Source of the DNA: Diphasiastrum complanatum
Lineage: Eukaryota > Streptophyta > Lycopodiopsida > Lycopodiales > Lycopodiaceae
DNA: 64,000 nucleotides
Assembly: GCA_029204225.1 (NCBI GenBank)
Contig: CM055097.1
Location: forward strand, 54,587,855-54,651,854
Reading direction: 5' to 3'
The notes under the pieces are model-generated. The model worked only from the letters and a program-made list of their open reading frames with translations, did no database searches and was not told the DNA's origin. Below, one piece after another: positions 1 through 10,643 of the stretch (positions are counted from its first letter, which is position 1; the number at the start of each line of letters is the position of its first letter). The position numbers and the translations under genes are program-made.

Positions 1-932
1 TTAATGTAGTGGAGAGCCATCCTAGCTCTCTTTTTTTATTTTTGAACCTCTTGAAGAACTTGTGGTTCTTCTTCAAGGCCAAGAACTATGTCCATCACAT
101 ATTGAAAGATCAAGATGGACTCCATCCTCATCTTCCAAATTCAATACTTTGAAGTCGACAATCTTTCACTTGGTTCCAACAAAGATGAACTCATTGAAGC
201 CATTCGAAGTGAAGAAAACTCAAATGATGAACAATAAATGTTGCTACACACTCCTCATTAAGTATTATCTCCTCCTATGAAAGATCTTGCAACTATTTGT
301 GAACTGATTCTCACTAGCTACACAAATCTCTCTAAAATAAGATCTATTTCACATCAAATGATGGACTATAGACAAAGTTAGGATCATTTACTCTTAGCAC
401 GTGTGAAATACACTAAGTAATCAAATTTGATTCAAACTCAATGATATTGCATGAAACAAATTGGCTATGATCTCAAAACAATGTGTAGATCACTTATAGA
501 TGAGATTGTTAACCAGATAACTGTGAACAGAGATCTAACAAGCAATCTCTTGACCAAACCAAATGTGTCCACCCAGGTCTAGGTGCCCTACCTAACCCTC
601 TTCAAAAGCTTATAACTTTTGATTGGCTCAATTAAATGGAATGAAACTTATTGCAATAGAAACTAGACAAAAATAGCTTTAAAACAAGATATCAAGCAAG
701 ATAAATGGAAAACTCACAGTCTGAAATTGGATGTTCCTCACACGTGTCTGAGCACCTGATTCCATACAGTACCGGGTCAGACCCAATCAATGCCCTATTG
801 ATCTCTTTTGATCCAATATTAGACAAGATAGCTAGAAAAATGGATCTTGACAATTTCTAGCTCAAGATTGATGAAAAGTTTTCACTTAAATGAATCAAAA
901 TGCATGGTAACCTTAGGTAGGCTCTGATACCA
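1..932 (-). other. Internal leader region of Copia-A
   Basis: This stretch lies just inside the right-hand LTR of a copia element read on the minus strand, so it should be the 5' untranslated leader and possibly the start of gag. The minus-strand reading from the primer site leftward shows many stops and no recognisable Gag domain. The rest of the element lies outside the window. A short plus-strand open frame near 62-280 has no family resemblance I can defend. Confidence 0.5.
921..932 (-). promoter_or_regulatory. Primer binding site of Copia-A (initiator Met tRNA)
   Basis: The minus strand reads TGGTATCAGAGC, the standard copia primer site complementary to the 3' end of initiator methionine tRNA. 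It is directly followed on the plus strand by TGTTGAT, the LTR boundary at 933. This fixes both the orientation (minus) and the LTR edge. Confidence 0.85.
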
Positions 933-1131
933 TGTTGATTTCACACGTGTGGACTGTCCACAACGTGTACTTGTGATCTCCTAAGGTGTGTAGATGCACC
1001 AAGATCAAGAGTAGATTGAGATTCAAGATCTATCTTTGATTCTATGGCAAAAACACACTACTACATGCATTCAATCACTTCCAACTCTCACTCACACGTG
1101 TGGGGAGTGTTCCAAAAATAACCTAAGTAAA
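933..1131 (-). repeat. Copia-A 5' LTR, first piece (split by Gypsy-B)
   Basis: The LTR begins with TG next to the primer site. It is interrupted at 1131 by Gypsy-B and resumes at 13107. With the second piece, and not counting the duplicated GTAAA, the LTR would be about 624 bp. The partner LTR is outside the window. Confidence 0.7.
1127..1131. repeat. Target site duplication GTAAA, left copy
   Basis: GTAAA directly precedes the TG of the left Gypsy-B LTR, and the same five bases directly follow the right LTR at 13102-13106. A 5-bp duplication is normal for plant LTR retrotransposons, so this marks one clean insertion event. Confidence 0.9.
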
Positions 1132-2224
1132 TGTTCACAAATTCTCTGAATCTGTGAACATGGTTCTTTGGGTTTCTTTATTTCTTCGTTCTTTCTTCAT
1201 AATTCTGTAGTTACGGTTCTTACGGATCTTCTTTTTATTAGAGCAGTTACTAAACAGAAGTGTTACTGAGGTTGCAGCATGTATTCCCCAGCCTATCAGT
1301 GGGAGTCACGGATCCGATACTCAGCTACATGCATTAACCGGCCATGTAACCAGACATAGCTCAAGAAGATCAACGTTCTGAAACAGTGAGCAATCCTACC
1401 ACTATCTACTAAATAAGAAAGCGATCAAGAACAAGATTAACTACTAAAAAAAGGAACAAGAAACAAGTAACTAGATTCCTAACAGCATATTAATAGTCTA
1501 AGAATCAAGAAACACTCATTTCTTGATGCCTAGATTGCTCAAGAACAATCAAGAACTGGAATGTAAGAAAGTATGCAAGACCTACACCACTATTCCAGCC
1601 TATTTAGTTTACTTGAGTGCTGATTCCTACCTTATTCCACAAACAAGAAATGAATCCTAATCCACAACTAAGCAAGAAACAAGGAAACAAGAAACTAGTT
1701 AATCCACAATGCAAGGAAATCAAACATGCTCATAGAAACTTCACTCAAGAACATTGCCATAAACAAGGAGCTTAGCAATTATCAAGAACTCGTGGAGGAT
1801 CTTCTTTATTTGCTCAAGATAACTTGACAATACATTCAAAAGCTCTCTCACAAGAGAGGGGAGCCCTTAAATAAGCAAGAAGGCTACCCATGTGGAGCCC
1901 AAGTGGCAATTCCACCAAATTAGAAATTACATGTGGAATTTGCCCTTCCACTAAAGGTCACCATCAAAAGGTGGCTCACTCTAACTAATTTAAGGAGGGT
2001 CTACATCTATTTACACAGCCTAGAAAATATGACTAGCTCCTACATGGTCGTTACTTCTCTGGGATATACTATGTAGGCTCACATAGATATTTCACTGTCA
2101 TCCTAGCTAGTAATTTCTTAGCTCTCATGCTCGGCTCTCAGCTTCTTCTGCTCTTCTCCTTCTGAGACCTCCTCGGTTATGGGTGAGAGGTAGGCATCTG
2201 GGGATTCTCTGGAATCTACTAATA
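1132..2224 (-). repeat. Gypsy-B 3' LTR (left copy)
   Basis: Direct repeat of 12214-13101, roughly nine bases in ten identical by eye. It is 1093 bp against 888 bp because the right copy lacks about 220 bp between two CAAGAAACAAG-type repeats (around 1455-1690 here). The minus strand carries a TATA-like CTTATTTAAG at about 1866-1875, matched in the other LTR. The outer end starts TGTTCAC; the inner end reads AATA where the partner has AACA, so the terminal CA has decayed. Confidence 0.9.
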
Positions 2225-2239
2225 TTATCCACCCCTAAT
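2225..2239 (-). promoter_or_regulatory. Gypsy-B polypurine tract
   Basis: The minus strand reads ATTAGGGGTGGATAA directly before the 3' LTR. A purine-rich run at exactly this position primes plus-strand DNA synthesis in LTR elements. Confidence 0.75.
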
Positions 2240-2390
2240 CTGTTGCAGGATCCACTGCAACACTGGTGATGTCTTTTCGCTTGGCACCTGGAAAAGCGTG
2301 GATCTTTGTTCGCTTTCGTAAAACCAGGTGCCTATTATCCGCAAAACTTATTTTTTTTTTTTTCAAAATTGGAAGTCTCTCAATTGGCCG

Positions 2391-4622
2391 CTACATTCCA
2401 ACCTTCTTGAGAACTTCTTGCGAGTCATGCTCGTCTCGTCGTCGTGCCATTTGTTTTCTCTCGCTCATCTTTCGTCCCAAGGCTTCAAAAACTTGGAAGC
2501 GGAGCTTACTTCCAAAATTGAGAGGCCCCAGATATTCTCTTATCTTCTCCACAAAGCCCATTTCTTGCCAGTCCTCCACCATGGTCACATAACGTGACGA
2601 CATGAAGGCTGCTCTATAGTATAGCCTGGCCATCATTTCATGGTCTTCTTCCGACTAGAGGGCTATATTCGGGTTGATCTTAATGGGATCCAAGCCTCGA
2701 TCCCAGAAACAATCTTGCTGCATCAGAAAGGCCATATATCTACAATATTTGACACTTTCTTGCATGCAAAGATCGACACTTATTTTGTACTTGTGTCCGA
2801 AGTCGAGTAACTGCAGCCTCAGATCATCCGGGGAGGTTCTCTCTGAAATTCCCGGAATGACTGGCCAGTTTACCAACTCCACTCGTGGATTTTCTACCAG
2901 CCATGGATTTCTGCATTTGAGTGGCATGTAGAAGGAATCCACTCACTTCCATGCCGGTGCTTTCAGATACTCTTCGAGTCACCTGCTATCTTTTAGGACT
3001 TTATTTCACCACTCCGGTTGCGGGTGTAGTGTTGCGATGATCTCGGCACTGGTGGAGTATTGGCTTTGATCTACGTCCTCTTTGCCTCCCCTCATGTTGG
3101 GAGGGTATTTCCTCTCAAACTTTTCAGACTCTCTTGTGTCAGCCAATTTGCCTTTGGGCCTGGTAGGGGAAGTTGTCCTACGCGGTTGGAATGGCCTCGC
3201 CAGATAATCATCTAAGGCCTTGGTGCCCGTGTCTTTTTCTTTGGCTTTCTCGCTTGTCGACGGCTCAGTTGCACCCGTATCTTGTCTGGGCAAGAACCTT
3301 CTTGTCTCTGGTTGATCTGCCGGGAAGTCATTATCACCCCCCATGTCGATGTTAGTTTATGGAAGGTCAAGGATGGAATGATCTAGAGAGAGGGGTGCAA
3401 AAATGACAAGTTTTATACGCCGCACGGGGGGAGTGGAGTTGTTGGAGAAACTCGTCCTGTCGGGCCTTGTATGTGTCAGATGGACCTTTTGATGGGCCCA
3501 TTATTTTGCTAGGAGGTGATGGAGAGAGGGAAGATGAAAGAATCGGGTAAGTTGGACTAAATGTTTCGGAAAAATTAAATGCAGAGTAAGAGGAGGGATT
3601 AAAGGTGGGAAGGGGTCAGAGAAAAGTTCTGGAAGCAGCACCGGCTCTCTGGCCACCCCATCCCGAGCTACCGTCTGAAGATTGGATTTGTCTGTCCTGA
3701 TTTCCTGCTCCATCATTCCCATCATCGTCCCGTGGCTTCATTGATTGAGCGCCTACTTGGGCCTTGCACGCCGTGTCCCATAGTTGGTTCACCTTGTCCA
3801 AGACTTGCTGCAGGGTCTTCGTGGAATCTTCTAGCTGCTTCTGGGACTCTAGGATGATTCTCTCTTGCTTGGCCACAATGTTTTGAAATTTTTTTTTTTG
3901 GCCTCTCGTTCTTGGATTAGCCTTACATATTTTTCCCTCCGGATGGCTGAGGCCTATGGGGCCTGGAATTGAATATCCTCGGGCTTGACTAGAGGAGCGT
4001 CGACTGTCATTGCACTCGATGATCCATCTCGTACTTGGTTGATCTGGACCATCTGGTGCTTCAGTTGTTGCTGGACCTCTTCCAGAGTGGTCTTCTGCCC
4101 GGCCATCATGGATTTGATTTCCACTGTCTCTCTTTTTTTTTCTTTGGACAGCCTCTGATGATGTGTAATTTCTTGGTCTTGATGCTGGACCTTGCTCTCG
4201 AGCATTTGATATTGGCTAATCAATCAATGCACATGGTAGTTCGTTTCGGATAGGCCGATCACTGAGCATTTGGCTGCTTCGATGAGCTTCTCAAGGTTAG
4301 TGAGGGTTGGGTACTGATCTGGAGTGTGGGATGGTGAGGCTAAACTAAAAACTAAACGTGGTGTTAGAGCTAAAGATGGAGGTGGAGGTGGAGGTAGTGG
4401 AGGGATGATGTTAGTAATTGTTGTGGTGGTAGTGGTGGTTAGTGGAGGGGTCAGATTTCTTCTTGGCTGCTTTTCCTTCTTTGGCTCATCGTCGCTTATT
4501 TCCATCAGGTCCGCAGCATCAAAATATTGCGATGTGTCCAATGTGTGGACTTGCTGGGCCTGTGGTTGTTGGTCTTGTGGTTGCTGAGCCGCTTCCGTGA
4601 CCTGGGGACTGGATATCCCCAC
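2391..4622 (-). pseudogene. Third ORF of Gypsy-B, between pol and 3' LTR (broken)
   Basis: A broken reading in the same direction as gag-pol, in several pieces: 4622-4224, 4223-3954, 3876-3616, 3344-3006, 2942-2655 and 2636-2391. The first piece is Gln-, Pro- and Thr-rich with a polyproline run. The next two are rich in Gln, Glu and Lys and look like coiled coil. The last two are more ordered and include VNWPVIPGI and MMARLYYRAAFMSS. The counterpart in Gypsy-C (31044-33714) has SNWPII and VARLYFRAAMMGGF in the same order near its end. I see no signal peptide or membrane segment. Athila elements carry an env-like ORF here and some Tat elements an additional ORF; which of these this is, if either, I cannot say. 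Its function is unknown. Confidence 0.65.
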
Positions 4623-4684
4623 TCATCCCCCCCCCAAAAAAAAAACTTGTGCCAGTGGTGATGTTGGTGGCATTGGCATAGTAA

Positions 4685-7465
4685 TCAGTGTGGGTGGGGT
4701 GGTGACTTGATCTGGCTAACCTGTGACTTGAGATATTGTCGTGCTAGGTGCTGGTGTAGAGGTAGTTGCTCCATCACCCCCGTCGATGACATGTGAGGGT
4801 GATGAGTGTGGTTGTGAGGCCGTGGATGAGCTTCCATCATTTGAGGTGGAACCATCTGAAACTGATCCCACTGGTGATGTGCTTCCAACTTGAATCTTCT
4901 TTTGCATCCTTTGTTGCCTTGTGTCTGGCATCTGGGCCTTGGAGGTATCGGCCTCTTGAGCTCCGGAGGTTGCAATTGCTTGTGGGTCTGGTTGTGGGCT
5001 TCTTTGACTCGTAATGATGGGACTAGGAATTCTATTGGCATTACCGCCTCTTGACCATATACTAAGTGGAAAGGGGTAACCCACCCAATGGCTTTCTTCG
5101 GGGTGGTGCGGTAAGCCCAAACAGTTGAGAAAACTTTTGTTTCCCAATCAGCGCGACTGGTTTCAACTATCTTGGTCAAAATTTTACATATCGTCTTGTT
5201 AGTTGAATCAGCCTGGACATTACATCTAGGGTAGTATGGTGTACTTTTTTTGTGAACAAGAAGGCAATGGCGTAGGAGGTTATCAATGACAGCATTTAAA
5301 AATACGTGCCGCGATCACTAACTAGCTCAATGGGACAGCCAAAATGTGTAATAATGTTTTCGTAAAGAAAAAACGTGACTGTTTTTGCGTTGGCGTCCTT
5401 CATTGCTCGAGCCTCCACCCACTTAGTGGCTATGAGGATATAACGAGCTTGGGTATGTTTTGCTGGACTGATTGGTCCAACAAAGTCAATTTCCCACTTA
5501 TGGAAGGCTTCGCCTTCTACAATGGGAGTCAGTGGTGTGAAGTCTGCTTTGGTGTTTTTCTTGGCTCTTTGATAGACATCACATGCTTTAATGACAGCAA
5601 ACGTGTCCTTGAACAAATATGGCCACCACAGTCCTACTCGAAGGATAATCTTCGCTGTGGCTTTAGCAGAAAAGTGGCCACCTCCAATGCCCTCATGAGC
5701 CTGAGATATGATAGGTCGTATCTCAGATTCATAAGCACATCGGTGAATGATACCGTCAACGCCCCTTTTGTAAAGTTGTCCCACAATTAACTGAAAGGGC
5801 GCTGCTTTTAGCAAAAAATTTATTTTTGTCACCGTACTCAGACCTTTTTTGAGTCTGCTTGTTGTGAGGAACTGAGTGATCTCCTCAGCCCATAAGGGTG
5901 TAGCATCGATCTGAAAAAGGCATGCATTAGGGAGATCATTGTTGACTGGTGCAGTTTCTTTTTCAGCACTTGGTAGTTTGGAAAGGTGGTCTGCCATGAA
6001 ATGTTGGGTCCCTTTCCAAACGACTATGCGGAAATTAAATTCCTCTAAAATCAACAACCATCGAGCTATACGTCCCGTTTTACAAGATTTATTAACGATA
6101 TATAGAAGGGCTTGATCAAAGGCCTTAATTCGTTCTTCGGTCCAGTGAGGATCTACCACAACTAAATAAACGAGGCGTGCCTTGCCGACATAGTCGATTA
6201 TAAAGATGCAATAATAATTTGTATGATCGAGGAAGACATATACTTCCTTCACTGTTGCAGGTAAGGGAATTTCCATTATAACCTTGATTTTTGACGGGGC
6301 AGTAGAAATACCATCCTTTGAAATGATATGCCCGAGTACGACCCCCTGGGTGACCCATATTCGGCATTTATCAGGGTTTAGTGAGATTCCAAACCTACGA
6401 CAACGAATGAAGATTTTCTCCAGGGCGTCAAGGTGTGTAGCTGCGGAGGAATGTACACCTAGATCGTCGAGATAAATCTCCACGATCCGATGTAACTGAT
6501 CTTGAAAGGCCAATTGCATGACCCGTTGGAACGTTGAAGGGGCGGTGCATAAGCCAAAAGGCATAATGTTATAAGCATAAACCCCATTCCTGTTGCAAAG
6601 GCTGTATTATGTTTATCTTCAGGGGCTATTTGAACAAGGAAAGACCCACTGAATCCATCCAAGAAGCTGAAAGCTTCAGGTCCTGCCATTTCTTCTAGGA
6701 TTTGGGTCGTTAAAGGCAAGAAATAAGGTTTTTCAGATCGACACAGATATGAAACTTGCCGTTTTTCTTGGGTACAACCACAATGGGTGATACCCAATCA
6801 GTATGTTGAACTTCATAAATGAAGCCAACATCCAACAATTTCTTAATATCTTCGTCGATCCTCTCATGATAGACAAGGTTAGATCGATAGGGTTTAGCCC
6901 TAATAGGATTAGCATTGTCTTCTAAAGGAATCATGTGGATGACTATTTCAGGTGGGATTCCTTTCATTTCTGTATAATTCCATGCAAATACATCCCTGTA
7001 TTTGCGAAATAAAGTTTTTAGATCAGAAAGTTGGGTTGATGACAAATGTGCACCAACATGAACTATTCGATCTATCTCCTCGTCAGGATCTTTAAGGTTT
7101 AGTGGAATTGTCTTAGCAGGTCCTTCAAAGGAATTGGAACTTGGTGTAGGTTCCCGATATGGCTGTGGTAACTGGAAAACAACGTCGTCCAGTGTAAAGT
7201 CTTTGAACTTCTGTGGAAGATCAAAAGGTGGGTCGACAAAAGGTTCAGGAACTTTGGAAATCATCTGAGGTGATTCACTACTGGATGTGGAAGCTTGGTC
7301 GGATTGTTTGGTTTCTATCCCTTTTGAAAAGGGCTTGATCGACTGTTTAAGCTTCTCACGCCTCTGTTTTTTATGCTCGGTTAATTTTGTATCAATAACT
7401 TTAGGTTTTTGTAATCGAGATTTTTGTGATTTTTGAGTGGGCGGTGTTGGTGTCTCACTTATCAT
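4685..7465 (-). pseudogene. Gypsy-B pol: reverse transcriptase, RNase H remnant, integrase (broken)
   Basis: Would copy element RNA into DNA and insert it. RT starts in the frame 7465-6710 (WVSPIVVVPKKNGKFHICVD), shifts frame to 6797-6459 (FSFLDGFSG) and again into the 422-codon frame 6564-5296, which has MPFGLC and the catalytic YLDD at about 6461-6474. About 115 codons on, the RT thumb (HTNYYCIFI) runs almost directly into the end of the RNase H region, so most of RNase H is deleted. The integrase zinc domain keeps its two His and first Cys, but the second Cys is Tyr (ACDVYQRAK). The core has WEIDFVGPI, a small gap in ATKWVEA, and SDRGTYF. After another frameshift the third acidic position reads QADSTNK where Gypsy-C has QAESSNK. 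The integrase C-terminal part follows in 5179-4685 (TPFHLVYGQEAVMP). Confidence 0.9.
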
Positions 7466-8430
7466 ATCGTCGTTGATTTATCCCAGATCGTGTCGGGATA
7501 CACATCCCATGTATATACTTTGGGTTTGGGCTTGTATGTTTGTGTGTTGGGTACCTTGGATGTCAGTTGGACGTGAGCCAATGGTCCTGGTGTCGTTATC
7601 TCCTTAGGAATTGATTTTGGCGGATAAGGTTGTGCATCTAGATATAGGAGTACATGTTCATCGGTCATGTCTACATCATCCATGGAAAGAATACCTTCTT
7701 CCGAAACATGGGCGGTAGAGACACTAGGTTCTTCTGGGAACCACGCTATAGGAATCGGGTCAATCATCATAAGTGGGATGATGGGTGTGTCAATGTCTGT
7801 AGAGGATGGGAGAATATCCACATTTGCTGCAGCAGTTTTGATACGACATCAATTGGAATCAGCACAGTCCACAGTGGCTAGTGCGTGACACCAATTGATT
7901 ATGTCCGTGGATCTCGTATAGTGACCTTTTGGTTGGATCGGGACGCTATCTGATTCATCATATGTTGTGGATGACCAATCATCGTATACCTTGGCGGGCT
8001 TGACATGGCCTGTTGAGTCAACCGTGACTCGTTTATCGTGGTTACCAAAGGTAATTTTGCTATGCTTCCAATCTTGGACAACACCTGCCATTTGGAGCCA
8101 GGGTGTACCAAGAAGGAGTTTATATGTATTGTTATCTTCTGGTAAATCTAAGATGACACAATCTATCACAAATTTGACACCTGCTATGCAAACTTTTATA
8201 TCTGATAAATGACCAGCAGGGTCAGTAACTCGTTGATCAGTCATGCAAAGTTTCTATTGTGGTTGATTGAGGGTATGGAAGCCCCATGACTTTGCCAATG
8301 ACAAGGCCATTATATTAACGCCTGATCCGTTGTCTATGATAGCATATATTGCGGGATAGTCTTTATAGGACAAAGGTAGAGTGATGCTAGTCCCCTTAGC
8401 AGCACCTATATTCAACAGATTCATAGGAAT
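7462..8430 (-). pseudogene. Gypsy-B protease and protease-RT linker (broken)
   Basis: An aspartic protease that would cut the polyprotein. The active-site stretch at 8314-8340 reads IIDNGSGVNIM; about 60 codons later the second half has YKLLLGTPWLQMAG, a typical retropepsin C-terminal motif. The usual D-S/T-G is here D-N-G; Tat elements commonly show D-G-G-S. A stop lies near 8257, between the two halves (the frame resumes at 8244). The segment 7821-7462 is an acidic, Pro-rich linker with MDDVDMTDEHVLLYLD. A similar linker with DENADLTDEQIINHMD occurs in Gypsy-C at 36945-37211, which supports calling it part of the polyprotein. Confidence 0.8.
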
Positions 8431-8451
8431 CTAGGAAATTTTAGGAATCTC

Positions 8452-10643
8452 TTATGTTTCCCACTGTTCATCAGGAATAGGAGGCAGTTGAAAATTTTGA
8501 TGGATATAACATTGAAGCCTAGTGAAGGAATTTATTGCGCTATGAAACGACATGGTGAGTTGAGCTTGCGAGAGGTCATAAAATACTTCAAGTCCCTGTA
8601 GGAATTGTTCCTTTTCGAAGATATGAGCTGATAACAGACTTTCTGTATGTTCTTCCTCTCGCAAAAACTCATCTCGAAACTCATTGTATTGCCGTAGTTC
8701 CACTTTTGGGTCTGATTAATCTGTTGGTAATGTGGAAGCCGTCAAGTGGCTTCCCTGGGGGTCAACTGATTTGACATGATTTTGCTGATATTCTTGTTGT
8801 TGGCATTGTGCTCTAGTGAGAACTCTAACAGGTTCGGATGAGATATGACGTGCTAGAAGAATCTTGTTAGGTTGTTTAGGACAATCCTTGAAACTGTGTT
8901 TACGGACACAGTCAGGACATTCCGCATGGTATTGGTTTTTAACTTTACAGTCAGCCATCAAATGTCCCGTTTCACCACAAATAAAGCAGTGGTTGCTCAT
9001 TTGGCCTGTGGCAATAGCATAACCATCTTGGATGGCTAGTTGTGCTGGATTTTCTGGTGGTGTTGAATACTCATCTCGTTTGCACGAGCATGAGTTGTCG
9101 GTTTGATAATGTTGAGAACTAACAGATGGAAGTGTTGTATCTTGATGATAGGAGTGATCATAGGAGTTTTCAACAAGATGTGTCTGTGAAGACTCTCGAG
9201 GATTGTGACGTTTTTGTGGTCCTAGATCTGGTTGTCCTCGTGGAGGTGGTCCTAAGAGTGCCAGCTGTGGTTGAGGTTCATGTCTAGGTTGTCTGGACAA
9301 CTCTTGTATATGGACTTGGTTGTTTCGTGGTTGGTAGTGCGTGTGTAATTTTGTCAAACAAACGGTTGTCGAGCACGTTGAGTATGTCCTCATGACTGGT
9401 TGTGAGGCTGGTTCCTTGGGTTATAATAGAAATAAAGAGAGGTATGCCCCATAAAGTCGCAAATGTCACATTTGATCAAGGAAGTATCTGGGACCGGTTG
9501 GTATGAAGTGCACTCATTGCCAGTGTGTGCACCTCGATAGTGAGGGCACCACATGTTCTCTCGTCTATGGTGGATTTGGCCAGTGGGTAACTGACCCGAC
9601 ATCGAACTCTAGATAGACTTAAGAGTGTTTTGAAACTCTTTCGTGAGTTTCTCCATCTGTTGTTGGTGTTGTTGGTTAAGCAACTCCATCTGTGTTTTCC
9701 ACAACTGTTCTCGAGTTTCATCTTTTGGTCGAGCTTCTTGGACAACACGATGTGCTCTCCATTCATGTGGTTCATCGACATCAGAGCCCTCGTCTTCCTC
9801 TCGAATGGCGTCAGACATGGCTTGTTTCAATGATGTATATTCATCACTGGAACAAAGTTCATGTCTTATCCATTGTGGGAGTCCAACAAGGAACCAAATT
9901 ATGAGCATAGACTCAGTGGGTTGTTCTTGTACCTGACTTTTTAATCTTTTAAATCGTTCAATATAGTCACGTACTTTCTCATCTTTTGTCATTTTGATGT
10001 TACTTAGCTTGACAAAAGGACTTTCTATCAAGTGAAATGGCTTGAAGCATTTGATAAAGGCCTCCTTCAAGAGTGACCAGTCACGATTATCTTCACGATC
10101 AAGGTTAAAAAACCACTCTCATGCTCGATCGATCATGGTCATCAAAAAAAGCTGTACCATGGCTTCTGGTGATGTCTCGCCATAGACGTCACATGCATTC
10201 TCAAAGACTTGAAAAAATCTTTGAGGATCAGTGTTACCATCGTACTTAGGTAAATCTAGCTTTGGGGTACGTTTTTCAGTACGTAGAACATTATTCGCAA
10301 ATGCTCTGTTTAAGTGAGCTCGTGCATGTGAAGATTCGGAAGCATGAAAATGTGGTCATTCATATGGAGCTTCATAACGCATGGGTTCCCATCTGTCAAA
10401 TGGGTTGGTGGATGGCTCTTGGACTTGAGATTTCATCCGGGAATATCTGTTAAATCGAGCCTGTTCGGTGGATGGGGAGACCATCTTTGGTGGATAGTCC
10501 TCCGTAGAATTCAGATTGTGAGGGTGATCTATAACAACTTGTAGAATATTGTAGGATTGTGAAATAAGCTCTTGTACTTTTGTTACGGTGGATACGGGTG
10601 TTGGAATGCGATTGCTATGGGTCCAAAGTTGATGCGAGTGCAA
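8452..10643 (-). pseudogene. Gypsy-B gag: capsid and four zinc-knuckle-like motifs (broken)
   Basis: Structural protein that packages element RNA. A low-complexity N-terminal part (10643-10356) is followed by the retrotransposon Gag domain, with PKLDLPKYDGNTDPQRF near 10240 and LLKEAFIKCF near 10070; a stop lies just before the latter (about 10120). Zinc-knuckle-like motifs follow: WCPHYRGAHTGNEC (second Cys is Tyr) and KCDICDFMGH in 9602-9390, then CFICGETGHLMADC (a perfect C-x2-C-x4-H-x4-C) and CPDCVRKHSFKDC in 9393-8716. A charged helical stretch (8703-8452) links gag to the protease. Several frameshifts separate these pieces. Gypsy-C has the same four motifs in the same order. Confidence 0.85.

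Noticed and set aside
62-280. 72-codon plus-strand frame in the Copia-A leader
   Set aside because: Opposite to the element's direction and without similarity to any copia part I know.
2391-4622. Calling the third ORF an envelope gene
   Set aside because: No signal peptide, membrane segment or fusion motif can be seen; position alone is not enough.
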